Below, piece after piece: positions 34,738 to 42,683 of a stretch of 51,881 nt of DNA. Where the stretch lies: the NCBI GenBank assembly GCA_017409465.1, contig JAFQSQ010000001.1, forward strand, positions 1 through 51,881, given 5' to 3'. The stretch's first letter is position 1; every line of letters begins with the position of its first letter. The stretch comes from Akkermansia sp. Lineage in GTDB: Bacteria; Verrucomicrobiota; Verrucomicrobiia; Verrucomicrobiales; Akkermansiaceae. The translations under genes and the position numbers were made by a program. The notes under the pieces were generated by a model. The model made no database searches. It was not told the DNA's origin and saw nothing but the letters and a program-made list of their open reading frames with translations.

Positions 34738-36732
34738 TCACTCCGAATCACCGAATTCGGCCGCAAGAGCCTGCTCAGCGCGTTCGATTTCGACGGAAAG
34801 CTCCTCCCAGCGAGTGAAGAGGGATTCGTTCTCACGCTCCAGGCACTGATATTCCTGCGTGAGCTCCATGAGCTTGCGGTTATCGCTCATATTCACGGGG
34901 TTTTCGAGATCGGCAGAGATAGCCTCCTTGCGTTCATCTCGGAGAGCAATCTCGGACTCCACCTGTTCGAGTTCCTTCTGCAGCGGTTTGATGAGAGCAT
35001 TGCGTCTGTCGCGCATCTGAGCACGCAAGCGTCTCAAATCCTTACGATTGCCGGCATTTGCGACAGCCCCCTGAGCCGGGGACGGTGCGCCCCCGGCAGC
35101 AAGCTCCCGTAAGCGACGCTCCTCGGCTTCCACGCTCTCCAGGTATTGGCTGACATTGCCATAGAACAGGCGTGGTGCATGCCCCGGACGAAACTCCAGC
35201 ACTTTGTTGACGATAGGATCGAGAAACTGCCGATTGTGCGACACAATACAGTAAGAACCGGGGTACTCAGCCAGCGCCCGCTGCAAGACATCCTGGCTCT
35301 GAAAATCCAGGTGGTTAGTCGGCTCATCCATAATCAGGAAATTAGCCGGCTTGAGCAGCATGCAGACCAGAGCCACGCGCGAACGCTCACCACCCGACAA
35401 TACACCTATCTTCTTGAAGACATCATCCCCCCGGAACAGGAAACACCCTAAGAGATTCCGCACCATCGGTCTGGCTTCCCGACCGGCGGCAGCCTCCACA
35501 CACTCCAGTACCGTCTGTTCGTTATCCAGCACATCGGCGTGGGTCTGCGAGAAAAACGCCGTCTGAGTGTGAAGCCCGGGGATATACTCGCCGCTGTCGG
35601 GCGCTTCCGCACCGGAGACAAGGCGCGTGAACGTCGATTTACCTGAACCGTTGACCCCGACGATAGCCACACGATCACCTTTCTCCATGAGGTAATCATA
35701 CTTTTCCAGCAATCGGATATCGCCGTATGCCTTGGAAACTTTTTCCAGCTTCACCACGGTGTGTCCACCCGGAGGGGGCGGCGGAAAGTGGAAACTCATC
35801 ACCGCATCGTCATCCTCCACCTCAATCAGCTCCACCTTCTCAAGCTGTTTGATACGGCTCTGCACCTGTGTGGCCTTGGTCGCCTTGGCGCGGAAGCGAT
35901 CGATGAACTCCTGAGTCTTCGCTATCTCGCGCTGCTGTGCCTTGGCCTGGCGAAGCAGCACTTCCTTTCGCGCCTTACTCTCTTTCAGATAGAAAGAGAA
36001 ATTACCGGCATATTCTTCTGCCCTGCCGTGGTGGAAAGCAATGGTGCGGGTCACTAGGCTGTCCAGCAAAGCGATATCATGGCTGATGATACAGATAGCA
36101 CCTCGATAGCTGCGCAGGCTCTGCTCCAGCCACCGCTGGGTCTGCAGGTCCAGATGATTCGTCGGTTCGTCCAGCAGCAGCACCTCCGGCTCCTGCAGCA
36201 GCAGCTTTGCGAGGGCAATACGCATCTGCCACCCACCGGAAAACTCACCGCAGTCCCTCGTAAAATCCACATCGCGGAACCCTAAACCACGCAGAATCGA
36301 CTCCGTCCGCGGGCGAAGAGAGGCCGCATCACGATCTTGCAGAATGAGCTCCAGCCTGCCGATTTCCTCGAGTGTCTCGCGATACGCCACGGAAGCCGTA
36401 TCAAGCTGCTGCAACTCAGCAGAAAGCTCATCCACAGCCTGCTGCAGTTCCACGATATTACCCACCGACCCCAGCACCTCATCAAGCAAGGGAGCGCCGG
36501 AGATATGGATACCGTCTTGCGGCAGATACCCCACATGCGTATGCCGAGGCAGGAGCACACATCCGTGATCAGGCTCCTGCACCCCCACGATACATTTCAT
36601 GAGGGTCGATTTACCGGCACCGTTCTGCCCCGCAAATGCAATGCGCTCCCCGTGCTCCACCACAAAGGACAGAGAATCGAAGAGCACACGGGGTCCGAAC
36701 TCGATGTGGAGGTCCTGGACCGCAAAGACCAT
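34738..36732 (-). CDS. ABC-F family ATPase
   Basis: ABC-F proteins are soluble twin ATPases that act on the ribosome. The 664-residue protein has two ABC domains. The first has Walker A AGQNGAGKST, signature FSGGWQMR and Walker B VLLLDEPTNHLD. The second has GVNGSGKST, LSGGERSR and FLIMDEPTNHLD. The inter-domain linker (about 240-310, ARKEVLLRQAKAQQREIAK...KATQVQSR) is the helical P-site motif. A C-terminal coiled coil (about 560-655) follows. No TM helices are present. Housekeeping translation factor versus antibiotic protection cannot be told apart. It is cotranscribed with the cyclophilin 12 nt upstream. Confidence 0.9.
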   Translation of the reverse strand: MVFAVQDLHIEFGPRVLFDSLSFVVEHGERIAFAGQNGAGKSTLMKCIVGVQEPDHGCVLLPRHTHVGYLPQDGIHISGAPLLDEVLGSVGNIVELQQAVDELSAELQQLDTASVAYRETLEEIGRLELILQDRDAASLRPRTESILRGLGFRDVDFTRDCGEFSGGWQMRIALAKLLLQEPEVLLLDEPTNHLDLQTQRWLEQSLRSYRGAICIISHDIALLDSLVTRTIAFHHGRAEEYAGNFSFYLKESKARKEVLLRQAKAQQREIAKTQEFIDRFRAKATKATQVQSRIKQLEKVELIEVEDDDAVMSFHFPPPPPGGHTVVKLEKVSKAYGDIRLLEKYDYLMEKGDRVAIVGVNGSGKSTFTRLVSGAEAPDSGEYIPGLHTQTAFFSQTHADVLDNEQTVLECVEAAAGREARPMVRNLLGCFLFRGDDVFKKIGVLSGGERSRVALVCMLLKPANFLIMDEPTNHLDFQSQDVLQRALAEYPGSYCIVSHNRQFLDPIVNKVLEFRPGHAPRLFYGNVSQYLESVEAEERRLRELAAGGAPSPAQGAVANAGNRKDLRRLRAQMRDRRNALIKPLQKELEQVESEIALRDERKEAISADLENPVNMSDNRKLMELTQEYQCLERENESLFTRWEELSVEIERAEQALAAEFGDSE

Positions 36733-36744
36733 AGGAGAGCGGCT

Positions 36745-37266
36745 TTACTTGAGCTTGCTGTTCCAGCGCTCGATGTTGCGAGCCTGCTCCTCGAAGAGGT
36801 CGGCGCAATCGTCGTGAATCTCAATGGCGGTAATCTTATCGCCCTGTTTGATGCTGTTGACGACCTTCTGATCAGCCTCACTCTTCACCTCACCGAAGAT
36901 AGTATGCTTGCCGTTCAGCCATTCGGTGGGCACGTGAGTGATGAAGAACTGGGAGCCATTCGTCCCCTGCCCGGTCCAGGTGCGGCCGGCATTGGCCATG
37001 GCCAGCAGCCCGGGGCGAGTGAACTTGAGATCGGGACGGCACTCATCATCAAACTGATACCCGGGGCCACCACAACCGGTTCCCTGCGGATCACCGCCCT
37101 GAATCATGAAATCAGCAATCACGCGGTGGAAAGTCAACCCATTGTAAAAGCCCCTGGAAGCCAGATTCAGGAAACTGGCGGCGGTCATCGGCGTTTTGGA
37201 GGCGAACACCGTCAGGTTGATATCGCCCTTATTTGTCTTCATCGTGATACTTTTATCCGTAGCCAT
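36745..37266 (-). CDS. Peptidyl-prolyl cis-trans isomerase, cyclophilin type
   Basis: Cyclophilins speed proline isomerisation in folding proteins. The 173-residue protein has FHRVIADFMIQGGDPQGTG, FDDECRPDLKFTRPGLLAMAN and NGSQFFITHVPTEWLNGKHTIFGEV (quoted in segments), which hold the catalytic Arg and active-site Phe/Trp. It has no signal peptide from the chosen start (MATDKSITMKTNKG), so it is cytoplasmic. The frame continues to 37326, but 37266 is favoured because a promoter -10 lies 6 nt upstream. ABC-F follows in the same unit. Confidence 0.93.
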   Translation of the reverse strand: MATDKSITMKTNKGDINLTVFASKTPMTAASFLNLASRGFYNGLTFHRVIADFMIQGGDPQGTGCGGPGYQFDDECRPDLKFTRPGLLAMANAGRTWTGQGTNGSQFFITHVPTEWLNGKHTIFGEVKSEADQKVVNSIKQGDKITAIEIHDDCADLFEEQARNIERWNSKLK

Positions 37267-37272
37267 GCGCGC

Positions 37273-37301
37273 AACATACCAGCCCCTCACCGGCATTTCA
37301 A
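37273..37301 (-). promoter_or_regulatory. Promoter of the cyclophilin/ABC-F unit
   Basis: Minus strand: TTGAAA, 17 nt ending TGG, TATGTT. The -10 is 6 nt from the ATG. Confidence 0.5.
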
Positions 37302-37503
37302 GCTTAAAGCGTGGCATGGGTCGCACAGCCTCCCATATCGCCCGCCTGCTCGGTTACTCCGCCCGCGTTCGTCTACTCAAAAACACGGTTTCACGCGGAG
37401 AAATCAACGACTGAGCGGAGGGCAGCCAGAAAAACGCCCCACTGATCAAAGGATGAGAATGCAGCAAAATATCGGGAATAAACGACTTTTTATCCAAGAA
37501 TAC

Positions 37504-37532
37504 TTGCTTTAATGGGGCAGATGTGATAGATT
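37504..37532 (+). promoter_or_regulatory. Promoter of the histidine-kinase operon
   Basis: TTGCTT (37504-37509), 17 nt ending TGA, TAGATT (37527-37532), 25 nt before the ATG. Confidence 0.5.
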
Positions 37533-37557
37533 CTAGCGTGAGATCAGCTGACAGGCC

Positions 37558-38991
37558 ATGATTCCGCTTTCCGACAACATCAACCGGGCACTGGAGCGCC
37601 TCAAGGAGGTGTACTTCAGCGATGCCGGCCGCACCGTAGAACTGGCTGCCGGGGAACTGCTCGTCGGCCAGGGGGAGCGTACGCGCCGCATGTACCGCAT
37701 CATGGAGGGCTCCATCATCTCCTATCGTGAGGAGGACAACCAGCCCAGCGAGCACATGCCGACGGAGAGCGAAGGACGCCGCCATGAGCTCTTCAGAGCC
37801 GACGCCGGCTCGTTCGTCTGCGTGCAGAGTTTTTTCTCCCGTGCCTTCCGTAGCAACACATCGCTCTATGCTCTGGAAAACACCAGACTGGCCTACATCG
37901 ATGATACGACACCCATCGTCGAACAGTATGAATACGGCCCCTTTGCCCAGCAGTTCCTGCCGGTTGTCATCCACGAACTGGCAGCCCGCAATGACCGTAT
38001 CTTCGGTCGTGCTGCGGAGCGAGAGGAAGCCATGCGGCTGCTGCAACGCTCGGAAATGGCCGCGCTGCTTGGTCAGCTGTCCGCCGGTATCGCCCATGAG
38101 CTCAACAACGCCGTTGGTGTCATCTCCCGCCGCACGGAGTTCATGGCAGAGACCCTCACCTCCATCCTGGAAGCGCAGGATAAACTCAACGCCCAGCTCT
38201 TCCTCAAGGGCTACGAAGATACCACGTTCCGCTCGGCCAGCGACCTGCGCCCGGCGGTGCGCCACTACGAGCGCGACCTGGGCATGAGCCAGGAAGCCGC
38301 CAAGGTTCTGGCTCACATCGCACCGACCGATGCCGAATACCGGCAACTCAGCTGGCGTTTTGTCCGCAACATCAAGCGCAACTACCGCATCTGGGAGCTG
38401 GGGCATGACCTGCGCGACATGAGGATGGCCTCGAATCATGCCACGGGCATCGTCCGCGCCGTCAAACAGATGGGCGCCCCCAGTTCTGCCCGCGAAGCCG
38501 GAGTCGATGTCGTGCAGACCGTCAAGGACGCTCTACACCTGTTGCACAACAAGCTCAAGCACATCACCCTCAAGACCGAGTTCCACCCCCTGCCCGCCAT
38601 CACGGCGGACAAGAGCGAACTGATGCAGATATGGACCAACATCGTCCAGAACGCCTACGATGCCCTCACCATCGACAAGTGCGAGAACCCATGCATCAAG
38701 GTCACGACAAGCATCTTCCACGCAGAAGGCGTCAGCCTGCTGCCAAAGGAATACGTCACCGTCTCCATCACCAACAACGGTCCCAAAATCCCGCAGGAGC
38801 ACATCGAGAAAATATATCAGCCCAGCTTCACCACCAAGAAACAGGGGCTGGACTTCGGGCTCGGGCTCGGGCTCTCCATCGTCCGGCGCATCGTCGATAG
38901 CTATAACGGCACTATCGGGCTGAACAGCTCCGATGAAGAAACCACCTTCACCATTAACCTTCCCACCACTGAAATTCATGGAAACGATTAA
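37558..38991 (+). CDS. Soluble histidine kinase with N-terminal cyclic-nucleotide-binding-like domain
   Basis: The 477-residue protein has no TM helix. The N-terminus (about 15-130) has the Crp/cNMP-binding-like pattern VELAAGELLVGQGERTRRMYRIMEGSI. The dimerisation/phosphoacceptor helix has His180 in LSAGIAHELNNAVGVIS. An unusually long helical insert (about 195-300) separates it from the ATPase domain: N-box WTNIVQNAYDAL, G1 NNGPKIP, and G2 DFGLGLGLSIVRRIV. The key Arg/Glu of cAMP-type pockets is not clear, so the ligand is unknown. The response-regulator gene starts 14 nt inside its 3' end. Confidence 0.85.
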   Translation: MIPLSDNINRALERLKEVYFSDAGRTVELAAGELLVGQGERTRRMYRIMEGSIISYREEDNQPSEHMPTESEGRRHELFRADAGSFVCVQSFFSRAFRSNTSLYALENTRLAYIDDTTPIVEQYEYGPFAQQFLPVVIHELAARNDRIFGRAAEREEAMRLLQRSEMAALLGQLSAGIAHELNNAVGVISRRTEFMAETLTSILEAQDKLNAQLFLKGYEDTTFRSASDLRPAVRHYERDLGMSQEAAKVLAHIAPTDAEYRQLSWRFVRNIKRNYRIWELGHDLRDMRMASNHATGIVRAVKQMGAPSSAREAGVDVVQTVKDALHLLHNKLKHITLKTEFHPLPAITADKSELMQIWTNIVQNAYDALTIDKCENPCIKVTTSIFHAEGVSLLPKEYVTVSITNNGPKIPQEHIEKIYQPSFTTKKQGLDFGLGLGLSIVRRIVDSYNGTIGLNSSDEETTFTINLPTTEIHGND

Positions 38992-39451
38992 TATTATCTG
39001 TGTAGATGACCAGCAGGAAGTGCTGGATTCCGTTCTGCGTGACCTCCGTCCGCTCACCCCGCTCATCCGCCTGGAGGAATCCTCCGGCGTATCCGACTGC
39101 CTCAAGCTGATGGATCAGATTGACGACGACGGCGACTACGTAGCCATCGTCATCTCCGACCAGGTGATGCCGGGCGAAAGCGGCACGGAGCTGCTGGGCA
39201 AGGTAGCTGCCGATCCCCGCTTTGCCAAAACTCGCAAGATTCTGCTTACCGGGCAGGCCACGCACGCTGACACCATCGATGCCATCAACGAAGGGCAGAT
39301 TAACAACTATATCGAGAAGCCCTGGCAGCCGGAGAAGATTCTCGCTATCGTCAAGCGTCTGCTCACTCTCTATATCCTGGATACCGGTATCGACTACAAG
39401 GAATACATGCCTGTACTCGATCAGCAGACTCTGTTCACCAACCTGCGCTGA
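38978..39451 (+). CDS. Stand-alone response regulator (receiver domain)
   Basis: The 157-residue protein contains a single receiver: acidic pair CVDDQQ (about 8-13), phospho-acceptor Asp61 in VISDQVMPG, Thr in LLTGQA, and Lys in YIEKPW. The KPW ending is typical of the RpfG/HD-GYP-type receiver group, but no output domain follows, only a short C-terminal tail. It overlaps the kinase gene by 14 bp, so the two are an obvious pair. The output must come through a protein partner. The porin 2 nt downstream is the likely co-regulated gene. Confidence 0.9.
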   Translation: METINIICVDDQQEVLDSVLRDLRPLTPLIRLEESSGVSDCLKLMDQIDDDGDYVAIVISDQVMPGESGTELLGKVAADPRFAKTRKILLTGQATHADTIDAINEGQINNYIEKPWQPEKILAIVKRLLTLYILDTGIDYKEYMPVLDQQTLFTNLR

Positions 39452-39453
39452 CG

Positions 39454-40725
39454 ATGAAAAAGACATTACCGGGTATCGTCATGGCCGCTGCGCTGGCCAT
39501 GGGCGGGGTGGCGCAGGCTATCACTACGTCCAGGATTATTTCCGCCACCCTGGATAATTGGAAGCAGGGTCTCACCGTCTATAACAACGAAGACACCTTC
39601 GTCACCAAGGTGCGTCTGGCATGGATGGAGCAATACCAGATGGCCTCCGTCCAGCCCAATGGCAGCAACGGACTGCACCTGAAAGACGGCGGCAGCCCCT
39701 TCAACCACGAATTCCGCCGCTCCTGGGTAGGGCTCAACGTCGACTTCCGCACAGGCACCCAATTCCACACCTGGGCTCGCATCGGTGGTCTGCCCTATCG
39801 CCACACCTGGAAGAATGGCCGCACGGTACGCGGCTTCTCCTATACGGACCTCTTCGACATCTGGATCAAGCAGGACATCAAGGCAGTGAAAGGGCTCAGC
39901 GTGAAAGCGGGTAAGCTCAAACCCCTGTTTACGACCGACTACTCCACCCCCTCCTCTGCTCTCACCTGCGTGGAGCGTTCCTTCGTCGGCAACCAGTATG
40001 CGCTCGATTCGAACTGGGGTCTGGACATCACCTACGCTCCCAACAAGCAGGATACCGTCTATCTGCAGCTTCTGGCCAACGACCGCGCCAGTGCCTCCAA
40101 GAGCAACACCCACCGCGATGCCTACCGCGATGGGCGCGGCCTCAAGGGCGAATTCGGCTGGGAGGATAAGTTCTACGCCATTGTCGGCGCCTCACACAAA
40201 TTCAACGTGACGGATAATGGCTACCACAAAGTATCGTTCCAGTATGCTCACGACTTCAACAACACATATGACCACAGCACCGCCCCCGGAGCCAACTGCT
40301 ACGGCATCGGTGTAAAAGATGCCCTCTCGCTCGGCTATGAGGTCAAAAAGGACAAATGGCTCTTCCTCGCCAACCTGGTGGGTAACTGCGAGATGCAGAC
40401 CGGCGGCGGCAATAACATCGGTCTCCAGCTCCAGCCTGTCTACTCCATCAATCCGCATGTAGACCTTGTCTTCCGCTATACCGGGATGACCGGCAACAAC
40501 GCCTGCAAACTGGGTGCCGACCGCTACATCTGCACCAATACGACGGCCTCCTCCTGGGTGGATAGCATCAACGCTTTCTACTTCGGTGCCGACTTCTATG
40601 CATTGTCCCACGACAAGAACAGGCTCAAGCTCATGTTCGGCGCCGAATACACCACGGCTCGCAAGAACGGCTCAGACTGCTACAACGGCTGGGAGTATAC
40701 CTCTGCCCTGCGCTGGAACTTCTGA
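39454..40725 (+). CDS. Outer-membrane porin, OprP/phosphate-porin-like
   Basis: The 423-residue protein has a signal peptide ending AQA (about 1-22). Alternating beta strands run throughout (FRRSWVGLNVDFRTGTQFHTWARIGG; GLSVKAGKLKPLFTTDYSTPSS, both in segments). The C-terminus is aromatic, YTSALRWNF, as in trimeric porins. The KxKPLFTTDYSTPSSALTCVERSF pattern recalls OprO/P-type proteins, where it forms part of the pore. It starts 2 nt after the response regulator, in a probable three-gene operon. Substrate is unknown. Confidence 0.82.
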   Translation: MKKTLPGIVMAAALAMGGVAQAITTSRIISATLDNWKQGLTVYNNEDTFVTKVRLAWMEQYQMASVQPNGSNGLHLKDGGSPFNHEFRRSWVGLNVDFRTGTQFHTWARIGGLPYRHTWKNGRTVRGFSYTDLFDIWIKQDIKAVKGLSVKAGKLKPLFTTDYSTPSSALTCVERSFVGNQYALDSNWGLDITYAPNKQDTVYLQLLANDRASASKSNTHRDAYRDGRGLKGEFGWEDKFYAIVGASHKFNVTDNGYHKVSFQYAHDFNNTYDHSTAPGANCYGIGVKDALSLGYEVKKDKWLFLANLVGNCEMQTGGGNNIGLQLQPVYSINPHVDLVFRYTGMTGNNACKLGADRYICTNTTASSWVDSINAFYFGADFYALSHDKNRLKLMFGAEYTTARKNGSDCYNGWEYTSALRWNF

Positions 40726-40750
40726 GGTCTGCTCTTTGCACAGCTCCTTC

Positions 40751-40788
40751 CCCCCGCCGATGCTTCCTCATCGGCGGGGATTTTTTTG
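40751..40788 (+). terminator. Terminator after the porin gene
   Basis: An 11-bp stem CCCCGCCGATG/CATCGGCGGGG (40752-40762 with 40769-40779), then A and seven T. Confidence 0.9.
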
Positions 40789-41174
40789 CAGAGTGAATCA
40801 CTACACTTTTTGCAGTAGTATCGCCATTCCTTACCGGGAATCATATTGCCCGCCCCGGCATACAGAGATGGCACCGCAAGCCACACGATACCCTACCGCT
40901 CAATGTGTTGCATATGCGTTTCATTTTGCTTATATTTTATCGTTTCTTAACATATAGAAGCCATATTCCTTGAAAGTATAGCTCCACCAGCTTGACCAAA
41001 GAAACGACCTGCAACCGAGTTTCGATTGCAGGTCGCGAAGTACCCTTTGAGAAGGGTACGTCTCCGAGGATATGAATGAAAAGCAAGAAATTATAACACA
41101 TCATTTATAAGTGCTTTATAAATCATCAAAATGGGTTTATGATGGGTCTTTTTCGTTTTTTCAGTCTCCACCCC
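40789..41174. other. AT-rich intergenic region upstream of abiF-like locus
   Basis: No gene is seen. Composition is clearly AT-richer than the flanks. It contains two adjacent perfect hairpins (listed separately) and an inverted ATTTATAA/TTATAAAT pair near 41105-41122. It probably forms the left part of an acquired island. Confidence 0.5.
41005..41059. repeat. Two adjacent perfect hairpins
   Basis: Hairpin 1 has arms 41005-41014 and 41026-41035 (CGACCTGCAA/TTGCAGGTCG, 11-nt loop). Hairpin 2 has arms 41040-41047 and 41052-41059 (GTACCCTT/AAGGGTAC, 4-nt loop). Neither is followed by a T tract. They may be part of an RNA, a boundary element or a protein site. Confidence 0.7.
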
Positions 41175-41202
41175 TTGACAAAATCCGTACTATATGTATA
41201 AT
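41175..41202 (+). promoter_or_regulatory. Canonical promoter of the abiF-like leader RNA
   Basis: Perfect TTGACA (41175-41180), 16 nt, perfect TATAAT (41197-41202). It is the strongest consensus promoter seen in the window and lacks the TGG/TGC context of the others. Confidence 0.85.
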
Positions 41203-41208
41203 GAGTGC

Positions 41209-41276
41209 AGATAACCTCCCCCGCTTAGGGTTGGAATCCGTTGATTCCTTCAACTGCGAACATGGGGAGGGTTTTT
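41209..41276 (+). ncRNA. Candidate structured RNA partner (AbiF-type) with built-in terminator
   Basis: A transcript from the promoter would begin about 41208. Outer stem CCTCCCC (41215-41221) pairs with GGGGAGG (41264-41270), then runs into five T, as in an intrinsic terminator. Inside, GTT+GGAATC pairs with GATTCC+AAC (41230-41238 with 41243-41254, CGTT loop, 3-nt bulge). A GCAG (41207-41210, possibly just at the 5' end) could pair with CTGC (41254-41257), which would make a pseudoknot. The RNA ends 8 nt before the abiF-like ATG. A short structured RNA directly upstream is known for AbiF-type loci; identity here is inference. Confidence 0.65.
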
Positions 41277-41283
41277 ATTTTGT

Positions 41284-42267
41284 ATGGAATACCTTAAGCC
41301 GCATCTCTCCCTTTCCCAACAAGTCGCTCTGCTTCAGCAGCGTGGGCTTGTGGCGGATGCGTCGTGTTTGGCCTCGCGTCTGAGGAATGTGGGATATTAC
41401 CGCTTCAGCGCCTATCTGCACCCTTTCCGTGTCCGAAACTCAAACGGACAGATAGCGGACAACTATGTTCCCGGCACAACGCTGGATAAAGTGTGGTCGC
41501 ACTACCTCTTTGACCGCAAGTTGCGTTTCCTGATGATGGATGCTATCGAGCGTATCGAAGTTGCTCTCCGTAGTCAGATTGCGTATTACCATACTGCAGG
41601 ACAATCGCCGTTCGCCTATGCACAGCAAACGTATTTCCCGCATTGGAAAGGATATATTCAAAGTCTTGAGCGTGTGCGTATCCAACGAGATAAACACGGC
41701 AACATCAAGCAAAGCGGGGTTGATTTCATTGACCACTTCTTCAATAAATACGGCGATAAGCATGATTATCTGCCGCTCTGGATGGCAGTCGGAGTAATGG
41801 ATTATGGCACGGTGGTGCATTTCTACACCCACTCGCGGAAGAAAATGCAGAATCTCATCTCTTCCCTATGGGGTACCGATGCCAAGACTCTCTATACCTG
41901 GCTGACTTCCTTGCGCGTGCTGCGCAACGATTGTGCCCACCATGCCCGAATCTGGAATAAAACCTTCCTGACCGTTCCCCGAATGAACAACACCCCGGCC
42001 TTGCCTTGGGATCATGTCTATTCCGACAAAGCCGGCAAGTGGGTCAGACCCACCGCAAGCCTTGCCGGGGCGGTATCCATGCTCCAATCGCAAGCTAACC
42101 TTGCCCCTCTTCTGTTCATCTGCCGTTATCTGCTCAAACAGGTGGCACCCTCCTCCCAATGGCACGTGCGCATGCAGCAATTCCTGCATGATTCACAACA
42201 ACAAGGCATCCCCCTTCACAAAATGGGACTGCCCGAGCATTGGGAACTACACCCGATGTGGAGGTAA
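41284..42267 (+). CDS. Abi_2/AbiF-family HEPN protein (putative abortive-infection RNase toxin)
   Basis: The 327-residue protein has the Abi_2 family layout. An N-terminal LSLSQQVALLQQRGL is followed by RLRNVGYYRFSAYLHPFR (about 32-49), LFDRKLRFLMMDAIERIEVALRSQI (about 74-98, in segments), and the HEPN active-site motif RNDCAH (Arg214, His219) near 214-219. HEPN Rx4-6H proteins cleave RNA. Abi_2 proteins give abortive infection against phage, and AbiF-like proteins have been discussed as relatives of the Cas13 ancestor. It stands alone between a porin operon and tRNA-Glu, in AT-richer DNA, with a structured RNA candidate in its leader. RNA control of a HEPN toxin is inferred. Confidence 0.85.
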   Translation: MEYLKPHLSLSQQVALLQQRGLVADASCLASRLRNVGYYRFSAYLHPFRVRNSNGQIADNYVPGTTLDKVWSHYLFDRKLRFLMMDAIERIEVALRSQIAYYHTAGQSPFAYAQQTYFPHWKGYIQSLERVRIQRDKHGNIKQSGVDFIDHFFNKYGDKHDYLPLWMAVGVMDYGTVVHFYTHSRKKMQNLISSLWGTDAKTLYTWLTSLRVLRNDCAHHARIWNKTFLTVPRMNNTPALPWDHVYSDKAGKWVRPTASLAGAVSMLQSQANLAPLLFICRYLLKQVAPSSQWHVRMQQFLHDSQQQGIPLHKMGLPEHWELHPMWR

Positions 42268-42475
42268 ATTTAATTTTGAATGAAGTTGCTGATTGATTGA
42301 GGTTACAAACTCAAACCTTGCTGCGGATATTGCAAACCGCTAATACCATACCGATATGATATGCTCCCCATAGTGTTATCTCGCAAAACGGACTTTGCCG
42401 GACTGCAAGCCCGAGGAATGTTGCGCCCTCGAAAGCGGGCGGCAGCCTCTGAAACAGTAGAAAGGGTCTGTAAAC
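42268..42475. other. Intergenic region between abiF-like gene and tRNA-Glu
   Basis: No gene is supported. A nested imperfect hairpin lies at 42403-42445: CTGC/GCAG, GCC/GGC and CGAGG/CCTCG pairs in order around a 10-nt loop. The rest is AT-rich and unremarkable. It may hold an RNA or a remnant of an inserted element. Confidence 0.4.
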
Positions 42476-42507
42476 AAAAAACTCACGGAGTTAACCGTGA
42501 GTTTTTT
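42476..42507 (-). terminator. Terminator of tRNA-Glu
   Basis: A perfect 13-bp stem (42476-42488 with 42495-42507), T-rich on the minus strand, starting 3 nt after the tRNA 3' end. On the plus strand it could also stop abiF-like transcripts. Confidence 0.88.
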
Positions 42508-42510
42508 CAG

Positions 42511-42582
42511 CATCCCCACGCGGATTCGAACCGCGGTTCTATGACTGAGAATCATATGTCCTAACCCCTAGACGATGGGGAC
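42511..42582 (-). tRNA. tRNA-Glu, anticodon CTC
   Basis: The minus strand folds as a 72-nt tRNA. Acceptor GTCCCCA/TGGGGAT has a G-U first pair. The D-arm is TCGTCTAGGGGTTAGGAC. The anticodon stem TATGA/TCATA has loop TTCTCAG, giving anticodon CTC. The T-arm is CGCGG TTCGAAT CCGCG, with discriminator G at 42511. CCA is not encoded. The 3' end faces the abiF-like island. Confidence 0.93.
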
Positions 42583-42613
42583 TTGTTGATGCTCGCTGCA
42601 TCGCAGCGGGGTC

Positions 42614-42642
42614 AATGTACCAGAACCCCCTCGCAGAGTCAA
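42614..42642 (-). promoter_or_regulatory. Promoter of tRNA-Glu
   Basis: Minus strand: TTGACT, 17 nt ending TGG, TACATT, about 32 nt upstream of the tRNA. Confidence 0.6.
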
Positions 42643-42683
42643 GACTTTTTTGAAGAAAAATTTGAATATCGGCGAAAAAGTGA

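Noticed and set aside
37316..37414. 32-codon plus frame (MGRTASHIARLLGYSARVRL...) between cyclophilin and kinase genes
   Set aside because: Basic and suggestive, but there is no promoter directed at it and no known family; too short to support.
41005..41059. Paired hairpins as terminator of the porin operon
   Set aside because: The porin has its own strong terminator at 40751-40788, and these hairpins lack T tracts.
40789..42582. Integrative element with attachment-site duplication
   Set aside because: No integrase gene and no repeated tRNA-Glu 3' end were found by eye, so only an island at a tRNA is claimed.
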